This document shows, one piece after another, positions 54,797-64,000 of a DNA stretch of 64,000 nt. Position 1 is the first letter of the stretch; each line of letters opens with the position of its first letter. The notes under the pieces were generated by a model. That model searched no databases and was not told the origin of the DNA. It saw nothing but the letters and a program-made list of their open reading frames with translations. The DNA comes from Chaenocephalus aceratus (lineage: Eukaryota; Chordata; Actinopteri; Perciformes; Channichthyidae): the NCBI GenBank assembly GCA_023974075.1, contig CM043807.1, positions 2,364,623 through 2,428,622 of the forward strand. Direction: 5' to 3'. The position numbers and the translations under genes are program-made.

Positions 54797-57700
54797 TCAA
54801 TATCCAAAAGGCAAAGTATTTCCCCCGGCTAATAAACGTCTCTTGTCAAACACAACTCGAAACTTTTTGGTGAATGACACATTTCTCAAGGTGAAAGCCT
54901 CTTTATTCCTTACAATGTTGTGTTGCGGGACCTCGATTACCCTCCCCTCTCTGTGTTTTGAACGTAGCCCTCCACTAGGTCGGCCAGACTGTCAAAGTTC
55001 ACTCGTTCACAACATTCGTGCGTTTGTGTGATGCCTTTCACGCGCATCACAACTTTTTTTTGGTTTTTGGTCTGATAAGCATAGCTTTTAGGGCCTGCTG
55101 AAACAAACTCTTTAATCGTATCACCCCCCAACTCGTCTGTCAAGTCCCCCAGATAGACCCCCATAGGTAGGGGGCTCTCTCCTTGTCTGGTGACATAGAT
55201 TATGCTATCTGTGTCGTAGTAGAATACTCTGTGCTGTAATTTCTCCAGTTCACTGTACAGTTTCAGCCTGGCGTATGCTGTGGTAAAGGCGGCGATGAAT
55301 ATGTTATCCACTTTGTTGGGAGTAGAGTAACAATTGTCACCGTAACACCACTGAACAAGAGCCGTCCGATCGTTGAGGAATGAGAAATACTTAACCTTAT
55401 GTTTAGCTGAAAACAAGAGGTTGAGAAATTCTTCGGTTTTAGTCACAATCTTAGTCTGTGTGAGATTGTTTCTCTGGGCAAACTTGCCCCAGAAACTGTT
55501 GAGACACAGCTTTGCCACTTGTCTTTTGGCAGGGTTTGATTTGATTTTATCTGCATCCAGCAAGATGCCCTGTTTAGCGTGATAGTCTGCCACATACTTT
55601 TGTCTGCTCTCGTCATCTGTGGCCTCTGAGGGGTAACCTGACGCTTCTTGTTTACCCTTCATAAATGTGTGATATAGTCTACAAAAATGCTGTCACTTTT
55701 CTTCTCAAAATGCCACACCTCTGTAATCTCAGTCATCTTGTACCCCATGTCCAGGGCTTTGGTGAATTCTGTGGTCACCCATACCCCTGTTAATGCTCTC
55801 TCCTCCTTGCTATGCATGCAGGGCCCCTGTTGGTTGTTAAACTCTGCGCATGTGCGGCATAGAGTGAACACAAGTTTTCCAGCTGCAGTTCGGTGGGGCA
55901 GGACAGGAAAGTATAGACCCCTAGGAGGTTCTACTGTGGCTTTGATTAACCCAAAATAACTGCGAGGGTCTTTGAAATCTCGGAATATGATCTGAGGGTG
56001 TCCAAGTGGATATATACCTGTGCAGTTTACAAAAGGGTAGAGTGAGGTGAAATCACAATAATGAACCAATTCATCTGCAGCTGCTGTATGCCTCAGTTTC
56101 ACTGTACATGTCCTCCCCCCGTATAAAGCATCGCGAGGGGTCAGCGGTTCTGGTGCCTTGTATACCCTGAGGAAAGCCTTCAAATCTTGATTGGATTTTT
56201 TCATCTCAACCCAGGTATGTTCACGCATAACGTTCACTCTGGCCTTGTGAACAGACTGCAGCTCATGCAGTTTTGCCTCACTAACAGCATGGAGATGCTC
56301 AAATGTGTCACCTAACAATGGATTTTTCTCATGCCCCTTATAACAAGAGGGACATCCGTGATAGAAACAACCAAGAAATTCCCAGACAATCTTTTCCCCC
56401 TTAACTTCGGCAAAACCATCTACGACGAAACGTCCCACTCGTTTCTCTCCTTCATTCAACGCATGCTGAATAAAAACACCTTCAGTCTGAGCTACCCACT
56501 CCAACCACTGAACACCTGCATCTGAGTACGTCTTGTTTTCACGGCGGTAGTCGTCGGGTGGGGGAATTGCTAAGGTTTTAGGCGATAGAAAGTTTGTGGT
56601 AAAAACTTTCATACAGGCAGAAGCTATAGTCGAGCGACTAAAAGGATCAACTCCTGTCTCCCCGAGAAAACCTTTCCGAAATAATGTGGCCCCCTGGGCA
56701 AGAATGTCCACATCGTTTTTGCAGTAAAGCATTGCCTGCTCTCGGAAGTCAAAAATACCCTGGCGTACCGTCTCATACCATGTGAAAAAGTCACTCTTTT
56801 CACCAGTTGTCATGCGTTCAACTCCATAGCAGTGTGCGGGCGGATAAGGGCCTATATAACTCAGGTTAGCCTTGGAGCTGAAACCGTGAGGGAAGTATCC
56901 TTTGATTTTATCTCCAAACCCCAAAGCTTTTGGCATGTCTGCTAAACGCATAGACAGAAAAGACAGTGAGTCTATGTATTTTTGCCCAAAATCCTTGTCA
57001 GTAAAAGAGATCACTTTACTTCCCTGCATTGTTAACGGGGGTTTTAACCCCTGTGCAATCATTGCGTTGATAATGAAATAGCTGTCAAAACCCCTAGCAT
57101 TGTGAGCGATGAATGTTGCATTCTTGAACTTTGTGCGTCTAAAGTGAGTCAGAAACTGCTGTGCACAGTTGACTCCCTCTCCGACCCAAATTTCACCCCT
57201 CAAGGTTTTTGTACACACCAAGAAAGGTATATGTACCCCATCTGCCCCAGCCATTGTTTCAAAATCATAAAACACAATGTTGTCATTGTATTCTGTCTCT
57301 TTAGGCAGCACTCCTATGTAACACAAATGTGCTTCACACTCGACCTTGGAAGCAGATGGTAATTTTTCCCAGCATGTTTTACATTTTTTCGTCATACACT
57401 TGTGTGTTTTATCTGCTGTACTCTTGGGGGTGTAGTAAGAGAGTCGACAATCTACACACTTTTTGTGTAAATCACAGTTGCTAGCAAGGTTTGTTAACCT
57501 CTGTTTCTGTTCTTTATGTCGAGAATGACAGCCGGCTGTACGGCATGTTTTGTTGCAGTCTTTACAAAAGATGGGTTTAAACTCATCTTGAGTGCATGAG
57601 GGGTCTAGGCAGACATAGCAATGACCAGTACAGGAATGACTCCATTGAGAGCTGTAGCCTGTATAACAATGTTCACAGACGTATGAAGAACCTAAAAACC

Positions 57701-59420
57701 CCTTCAAGTTCTTGACACCATAGTAGTGGTTCTGAAAGAGGAATAAAAACACAGTTTTATCTCTTTTGGGGGTGTCTGTCTGGAATTTACAGAGGGTACG
57801 ATCATCATCATTGCTTCGGTAAAATACCACTATCTTGCATTTTAAAATGTCTTCGAATTTATCAATATCGCTGAATGTCACAGCTGTATGATCTGTCAAA
57901 CCCGCCCTCTTTTGAATCTCTTTACCCCGCTCAATCCCTTCATAATCGTTGAGGTTATCGTTTAATAACATAGCTAAATTAATAGCGAAGCACAGTTGGT
58001 TGGATGAGTTCTGAACAACGTAAAGAAAACGCCTCTTCTTTTTAACAATCTCATTGTCTAACATTTTACTAATCAACCGTTTACCAGGACCCCCTCCGCG
58101 GGGGGACTGTACAGTTTGAATCACTAGCTCCATGTTGCTTTCAGCCAATAAAACCAGATTCGATTGCATAGTGTTGAACAATCCCTCCTCAAAAACATCC
58201 AGATTGTCATCAGGACCATTTAAAATCGCTGACACGTTACCCCTTAGTTGTTCACCATGTAGTTCAATCTGCACGATATCTTCTCTCTCTGCCCGTGCAA
58301 AAGCATATGCAAGCATGCTATGCACATTGTTCATCAGACCCTCAAAATAGACTCCAAAGTCTGCCTCAGCCCTAATAGGCGGTAGGACTAAAGACTGTCT
58401 CATTTCTGTGTTATTGAATATAGGTCGAGAGAAAACACTTGGCTCGGCATCTCTGCTTGTGCCTCCTCCATACTGTGACAGGGGGCCTTGTGTTTCAGAA
58501 GCATTGCCTTCTCCTCCATGCTGTGACATGGGGCCTTGTGGTTCAGAGGCATTGCCTTCTCCTCCATGCTGCGACAGGGGATCTTGTGATTCATAAGCAT
58601 TCGGGGTGTCATTCTGATCAACATATCCGCTACTCTGCATGGAGCAAAAGGGTGATTCTGGGTCATTCGAGTTATCATTAACACACCCGTCATATTGTAT
58701 GCTGGAAACGGGTAGGCTAACGTCTTTGTTATTTTGTCCGCTCAGAATGGGGTTATTATCTAGAGGCTGATCTAAATCCCCCCGGTCCTCGTAACAGTCT
58801 ATCACCCAATCCAAGACACCGTCTAATGTTTTTGTTGGACTGCTTGAATTTGTTTCTGACAAGGCGGGGGGCTCGTTTACAGCAGAGCCTCCGACATTTA
58901 ACTCACACGGCCTATCGTTTACAGCTGAACCCCCGTCATATAACTCACTGTTGTTGCCTGAACACGGCGGAAAAGACATGTCCCTATATCTGAAATCATC
59001 ATCATCATCGCTGCATATTTCAAGTGTATCAGGTAAACCTTCGATAAAAGATTTTTCTATATCTATATCAGGATTTGTTTCTGTCGAGGATGCAGCCTCT
59101 CTTACATCTGCTATGGTGTGATCTAGCTCACTATTGTTGTTTGAATACTGTGTAAATGACAGGCCTCCATATCTGAATTCATCATCATCATCGCTACTTA
59201 TTTCAGTTATTTCATGTAAACCTTCGATAAGAGACCTTTCTACATCTGTAAATGGATTTGTTTCTGTCAAGGACGCAGCCTCGCCTATATCTGTTATAGC
59301 GTGATTTAGTTCACTGTTACTGTTTGAACAATGCGGAAATGACATGTCTTCATACACAAAGCCCTCATCAATGTATAAGTCACCAGTGTCCGGTAAACCC
59401 TCGATAAAAGAATCATCCAT
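54797..59420 (-). pseudogene. Polinton protein-primed DNA polymerase B (POLB), frame-broken
   Basis: Family B polymerase for protein-primed replication. The 1253-codon first frame (59420-55659) has an acidic repetitive N terminus (residues 1 to about 330), a region with LCFAINLAMLL and NHYYGVKNLKGFLG (about 480-590) leading to Cys/His zinc-type clusters (about 590-690), ExoI DFE (YDFETM, about 718), ExoII (HNARGFDSY, about 777), ExoIII (YCKNDVDIL, about 902) and Pol motif A (CDFTSLYP, about 1123). After a break at about 55660, the next frame (55662-54937) carries motif B (KLCLNSFWGKF) and motif C (YYDTDSIIY). A second break near 54945 puts the last about 50 codons in a third frame, ending at 54797. 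All catalytic motifs survive in DNA. Confidence 0.92.
58400..59420 (-). other. Repetitive acidic N-terminal extension of POLB
   Basis: Within POLB, about 340 residues ahead of the conserved part contain near-repeats built on FIEGLPDT / LIEGLHEITEISSDDDDEF / FIEGLPDTLEICSDDDDDF, each followed by a Ser/Asn-rich segment with NSEL. Further on come SQHGGEGNASE repeats. The Ile/Leu-x-x-Ile before a Ser-Asp run resembles SUMO-interacting motifs. Function is inferred only. Confidence 0.6.
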
Positions 59421-60309
59421 GCTTGATCTTTTTTAGGAAATCACCCTCCCCACAAAACAAAAAAACAAAAAAACAAAAATCAGAAATAGTTGGGGTATCG
59501 CTGAAGAAACATTTCACTTTGCTTCTACATCTTATGTACGTAAAGTCAACATACCAGGCTGATACATCAATAACAGTTATAACCAGATGGTGTAGCCTTA
59601 AAAAGCAGACCTTAACAAAACAGCGTCTGTCCTTTGGTAACGGGGCAGGGATGGTCTATAGAGAAAAAAGATAGAGAAATAAAAGAGAAGAAGGTATGAG
59701 TATGTTTTCGAAATACCCAGACTTATACATTTAACAGGAAAAAATCACTTAGTTATCATATTGTAAAAAGCAAACATAGAAAGCATTTATTTTTTACCTG
59801 GTAGTTTTTAATTCTCTAGCACAGTCTTTATAGAGTTTGTCAAGCCTGACTTGATGCAGAGATCCGAGCTGAGACCACTTCAATCTACAGGATGGCCACA
59901 ATCACCTGTTGGAGCACGTATGTTAAAAAACGTTATTCTGGATACTTTCACATGAATCTATCCTTCATTTTACTTGAGGGCTTCATCATGTATTTTGTAT
60001 TTAGAAGGATACTTCATTAAAAGCTTCTTAAAAAATTGCAATATACGGTTGTTATATAATAGAAAAACCAACAGCTGCATAGAGGTTCTTTAACACACAT
60101 CAAGCAGCATTAACTAACTACATGATATTATAACATTAAAAATAAAAGTACTTACCATATATCTTTGTCTGATGGAGGAAAAGTGGAGAGAGGTTGTTTA
60201 GATGTTCGGAATATACTTATATAGGCTGGCAATATGTAAATGACTCTAGAAACAGCCAATAGGGTTATTCCTGTTTAACAAATTAGCGTTATATTGGTTT
60301 TTTATGGCG
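59421..60309 (-). promoter_or_regulatory. Candidate POLB promoter and spliced leader
   Basis: On the minus strand: an ATTGG box (60256-60260), a TATA-like CTATATAAG (60216-60224), then a strong donor-like ATGGTAAGTAC (intron starting at 60155). A pyrimidine-rich acceptor TTTTTTCTCTATAG lies at 59656-59670, 235 bp before the POLB ATG. An additional internal exon at 59798-59905 is bounded by AG and GTAAAA. No coding potential, so these would be 5' UTR exons. Inferred from signals only. Confidence 0.45.
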
Positions 60310-60870
60310 GGGCAAATACTTTTTTTTAGGTCTAGGAGTGTTTTTAGCTGTAAAATACCTCCACATTTTAGTTTACAGCGTACGGTTAAATCTTTCTACC
60401 GTACATGCCTTATGTCACTGGCGGTTATAATGTGCAATACCTCTTTTCTTCAACAAGTTTTGAAAAAAACTTTAGTAAAGAATTCTTACCCCGCAGCTGT
60501 TTGTAACTTTTTTTTGGGATCTCGCTGTGTGTTAAAAACTATATCAAAAAGCTTTGGTAACTTTACCCTTCTTTTTTCTTTTAATGTTTGAGCACAGGTT
60601 TTTTCTAAATACATTTGACTGTTAACAAATAATTAAAGTCTCATTATATTCGGACAGCGATTGCATATCGCAGAGATCTGCTTGAAAATGCTGCCGCGGT
60701 CTGAGAACGAAACTTTGTTTTCTTACAAAATCCCTCGTGTCGACTTGTATAATGTATATGCGTTATCCTCTGATAAATATTCTCTGACTTTCTATCTCTA
60801 TTTTAAGTATATTACCTACCTCCCTCTAATTACCGCATGGTTGTCTCCATGGGGTTTACGGTTTCCTCCA
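60310..60870 (-). pseudogene. Decayed inverted copy of the integrase gene
   Basis: The reverse complement matches the left-arm integrase over about 48790-49310, including the stretch CAAGCAGATCTCTGCGATATG and the region of the second Asp and the Glu. It has many small deletions and substitutions plus stop codons. It lies between the POLB promoter region and a duplicated TIR segment, so the right arm mimics a shrunken left arm. Confidence 0.85.
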
Positions 60871-60964
60871 CAGGGGTTTTGTTTTTTTTTTTCCCCCTCC
60901 CTTATCCTTTAACAAAAAAGCTGCCTTTTTAAAATATCTGTTTTTTTATATGCTTTACTTTTGA

Positions 60965-61102
60965 TTTGGAGCACCCAACGGGTGGTGTAAGTTGTCACCG
61001 GTGTCTCGCTGATTAAACTCATATCAAGACGTCTCATGGCCACAAGAGACGCTGGCTTTTATTTAAACAACCTCTAAGGGGAGATGGGGTGAGGGGTGGG
61101 GA

Positions 61103-61188
<86 letters not shown>

Positions 61189-61252
61189 CCCCCTCCCCTC
61201 GGCCCACCCTATGGTCTCTCCCATCATGTCCTGTTCGCAAAAACAGAGAGGC
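60965..61252 (-). repeat. Extra, diverged copy of inner TIR segment
   Basis: Repeats the part of the right TIR that carries the left-end gene start: GGAGCACCCAACGG, CACCGGTGTCTCGCTGA and ATATCAAGACGTCTCATGGC. A long GT repeat and a copy of TGTCCTGTTCGCAAAA-type sequence follow. More diverged than the outer TIR. Confidence 0.85.
61107..61187. repeat. (GT)n microsatellite
   Basis: About 80 bp of uninterrupted GT, the expanded counterpart of the CA repeat in the TIRs (about 46908-46940 and 61469-61500). Val/Cys and Thr/His frames across it are artefacts. Confidence 0.97.
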
Positions 61253-61469
61253 GAAGTTCTTCGGCTGTAGGTGTCTGAACCCGGCATACAAACTTCATTC
61301 GTTTCTTGATTGGAGCACCCAACGGATGGTTGTAAGTTGTTACCGGTGTCTCGCTAGTAAATTCATATCAAGACGTCTCTTGGCCATTTTCTCTCGACTG
61401 AGAAATATTTAAGAGTGAAGCTGGCTTTTTATTTAGACAGTGGGAGATGGGGTGAGGGGCGGGGAATGG

Positions 61470-61500
<31 letters not shown>

Positions 61501-61968
61501 TCCCTCCTCCACCATATGTGTTTCTCCCCTCCTGTCCTGTTTGCAAAAATAGAGAGGTTTAAATATACATTTTTTTAGATGCTTTACTTTAGATTAATTT
61601 CATGTTATTTGCAAGTTACATTCAATCTATACAGGATTAACCACACAGGAAGTGGTTAGGAGGCGGGATATATATCCTATGTATATTAATTGATTGAAAA
61701 CAACTGCATTTAATTTTTCTCATTTTTTTAATTTTAATTTTATTTTAATTTTATTTTGTAAACCGGAAGCGGTGGCTGTACATCCGGTCGAACGATTCGG
61801 GACTTCCGGTCGAACGAGACGGGACTTCCGGTTTTCAAATAAAATAAAAAGGCGGGACTTCCGGTTTTCAAAATAAAAAGGCGGGACTTCCGGTCAAAAA
61901 GGGGCGGGGCGACCTGTCACTTTCTCTGCATACTAATGAGATTGATATACCGCATTTGTATCACTACT
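61253..61968 (-). repeat. Polinton right TIR
   Basis: Inverted counterpart of 46439-47158. It contains a truncated mirror copy of the leftmost gene (its start, to about codon 45) with the same upstream promoter sequence, the mirror CCGGAAGT array, and a GT repeat at about 61469-61500. GATATG follows immediately. Confidence 0.95.
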
Positions 61969-61974
61969 GATATG

Positions 61975-62288
61975 TCAAAAACCTTAGAAAATCTTGAAAT
62001 CTTGAAAGGGATGTGCAAACTAGCAATTATATACAGTTTTTGATGAACGATTAGAGAATAACGAGTAATGAATATGCTTTATAGGGATCTGCAGATAAAT
62101 GTGTAGTCTTCTCAAGCACCAACTATCAAATATCTCTCCTGATTGTTGGCACTTGACAATCACCTTTCCTGAATTTTACTCAGGTGTAACTAAAGTCTGA
62201 TTTAAGGGTTGTTTATATTTCACATCATTAATCAGAATCTGGAAAGTAACTAAAATAAATGTAGTGGAGTAAAAATACCAGGTTAACC
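61975..62288. other. Non-coding flank
   Basis: Host-side sequence next to the Polinton; nothing recognised. Confidence 0.4.
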
Positions 62289-62292
62289 TTAA

Positions 62293-62872
62293 CCTGTTAT
62301 GCAGGGGTTTTTTCTCACAAAACTGTGTCTCAGGGCTTCTTAACATTTAAAAACCTATTAATGTGTCATACTCACTTAACGGGAAGAAATGAGTGTATGA
62401 CAGCGTCCGGTTCCGGGGCATTCTGGCTACGCATCACTCATTCACCAATGGGTAATGTTTAGATGGATTTTAGGAACTTCCCCTCGATTCTATTGGCTCT
62501 AACGGTTAAAAAGAGATGTCAATCATCAAAATCGAACGAGGTGGGCCAGAGACATGGAAAATGCCCCCAAATGACCCCAGAAGTGAGTTTTATTTTCTAA
62601 ATCTCTTTAAAAGGTCAAATGTAACTCGTTTTGCATCAATCTTGACACAGGGTACTTATTATATGTTATAGTTTGGATTCCTAATGCTTCCTATCCTAAT
62701 GTGGTTTTCACTACAAGTAAAATAAAATTGATTACATTTGTTTTACTATGTTCAATCTGAATTTACATTAAAATTAAAATGTAACCCTTTTAGAAGGGAA
62801 GATATGGTCATTTGTTCTGGGAATGTCATTTTCGAGCCTGGGACCTGAAAAACAGGCTCAGGGTTTAACAGG
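62293..62872. mobile_element. TTAA-flanked MITE, piggyBac-like
   Basis: Ends CCTGTTA and TAACAGG are inverted and sit directly inside TTAA at 62289-62292 and 62873-62876. Weaker similarity extends inward (CTCAGGGC / GAGCCTG blocks). 580 bp with no coding frame. TTAA duplication with CCTGTTA-type ends fits piggyBac-derived MITEs. Confidence 0.65.
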
Positions 62873-62876
62873 TTAA

Positions 62877-64000
62877 TAAATACTGTTAAACTTACAAAAA
62901 GCTTCCTGGTCTACTTTAGACCAACTCTTGGTCTTCAAAACAAAAATACCTGGCCTGGAAAACTCAACAAGGAGTACGCGGAACTGCAGCATCGGATGAT
63001 ACTTCTTCCAGGGTTTAGTGCCATACAACAACACACACGTTATTATTTTCAATAGGTATACCGTAAAAATATTCAAGCAGCTTTAACTGCAGCAGCGGAT
63101 CATATTTCTCCGAGGGTTTGGGGTGTTTAATATTATTTTTCGTTTGGTATAACTTAGTGAATAAAAGATTCAAGCGGCTTTAAAGCAAATGATAAAACCA
63201 CTCAGTTTTATCATTAAAGACACTTTTATCAGAGCGGTTATAAAAAGATCTTCTTATCTTGAGATACATGAATTAAATGAACTCACATCCACATGTATGT
63301 AAGATTCGTTATAGATCTGATCAACGCCTGTTATTCACTCACACACAATTTGTTCTATAGTATCGAAGCTATTCAGTGACAGCAAAGAATAAGAGAATAA
63401 TGATGTCACCTTTTACCTGTTCCTTTACCTGTGCTCTTTTCCCATGATGGGAACTCAGGCTACCACACATTTACTGACAAATTGAGTTATATAAGTGTGT
63501 AAGAAAATATATGCAAGGCTGTCTTCATTTATTTAAAAATACAATAATGCAGCAAGTTAAAAGCTGAGTGAAAAACAGTGTTTCCAACAACACTCCCGTA
63601 CAGTGGGCTTCCCTGTAGCCACACCACTAATCCACAAAGCCTGAATGATGACCTTCCAGAACTCCCACTGCGGATTCAATTTCACTGTGGAGAATGGCAA
63701 TACCATAAGAGAAAAAGAGAATGCATGAAAAATCAACTCACATCACACACATGAGTATTGCGCAGTGCTCTCTCTTGGGAAGGGAGGCAGTTCCACTTTA
63801 GGGAGCTTTGAAGGCCGGCTCCACATGGGGAGTTCTGAACAGAGGGGGGGGGGCAGCTGCATACAGATCACTGCTGCTGGACAGGTGTGTGTGCAGAGAG
63901 GCTGCTGTACAGAGAGGCTGCTGTACAGGTGTGTGTTAGTGTAAAGGGAAGAACATGCCACCAGCGCACAGTGTGTTTTCAGAGAGAAGACCTGCAAGCT
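62877..64000. other. No recognisable gene
   Basis: Unassigned sequence. A short direct repeat ACAGAGAGGCTGCTGTACAG lies at about 63890-63935, and a G-run at 63844-63853. Minor repeats of GGTTTAG/GGTTTGG context at 63010-63120. Confidence 0.4.

Larger units (their letters stand above)
46439..61968. mobile_element. Polinton/Maverick, about 15.5 kb
   Basis: Perfect 6-bp target duplication GATATG at 46433-46438 and 61969-61974. Termini start AGTAGTGATACAA on both sides, with TIRs of about 715 bp. It encodes protein-primed DNA polymerase B, retroviral-type integrase with chromodomain, FtsK/HerA-type ATPase, adenain-type protease, major capsid and penton, the diagnostic Polinton gene set. Plus-strand genes fill the left half and minus-strand genes the right half. 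Most large genes carry small frame breaks, so this copy should be unable to form particles or move by itself. Confidence 0.96.

Noticed and set aside
61034..61412. Long Val/Cys and Thr/His open frames
   Set aside because: They are translations of the GT/CA microsatellite and flanks; no start context or homology.

Overview
The window reads as intergenic DNA of a ray-finned (probably percomorph) fish. It is packed with transposable elements typical of teleosts: a Rex3/RTE-type LINE, an L2-clade LINE, a Tx1-clade LINE, a DIRS-like tyrosine-recombinase retroelement, hAT, PIF/Harbinger and TTAA-inserting elements, and a large Polinton/Maverick. I recognise no host protein-coding gene, rRNA, tRNA or CRISPR array. 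Assignments rest on reading motifs by eye; no database was searched.

Layout. 1-5.3 kb: minisatellites, hAT debris with a BED zinc finger, nested inverted repeats and two long near-perfect hairpins. 5.35-5.85 kb: a short TTAA-flanked inverted-repeat element. 5.97-9.88 kb: two Rex3-type LINE copies arranged tail to tail. 10.1-11.0 kb: a 20-bp minisatellite and a three-copy 221-bp satellite. 11.2-22.75 kb: an L2-type LINE split cleanly by a 7.7-kb LTR element (TG...CA, 4-bp target duplication AGCC) whose LTRs are almost identical but which shows no gag or pol. 22.75-26.1 kb: a higher-order repeat with about 300-bp and 800-bp units. 27.9-28.85 kb: an element with spaced 16-bp palindromes. 29.3-34.93 kb: a decayed Tx1-clade LINE bounded by TTC repeats and interrupted by a 500-bp TG...CA element. 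35.1-41.3 kb: a DIRS-like element broken up by two Harbinger-type MITEs and a hAT element with a clear 8-bp duplication. 42.5-45.2 kb: an element whose ends are arrays of TTCATGAA-type palindromes around an L2 fragment.

The main object is a Polinton/Maverick at 46439-61968 (about 15.5 kb), with a 6-bp target duplication GATATG and terminal inverted repeats of about 715 bp. Plus-strand genes run inward from the left: a TIR-embedded gene with PC4-like domains, a zinc-motif gene, a chromodomain integrase, penton/minor capsid, two small basic virion-type proteins, major capsid and adenain-like protease. Minus-strand genes run inward from the right: protein-primed DNA polymerase B, FtsK/HerA-type packaging ATPase, a protein with a hydrophobic tail, and an uncharacterised 265-residue protein. 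The two gene blocks converge at 52.87-52.95 kb. This is a complete virion-morphogenesis plus replication/integration set. However, the polymerase, integrase, both capsid genes, protease and two left-end genes carry reading-frame breaks, so the copy looks dead although young enough to keep its termini. Its right arm also holds a decayed, inverted partial copy of the left arm (duplicated TIR segment plus integrase fragment).

Beyond 62 kb there is another TTAA-flanked short element and otherwise unassigned sequence.
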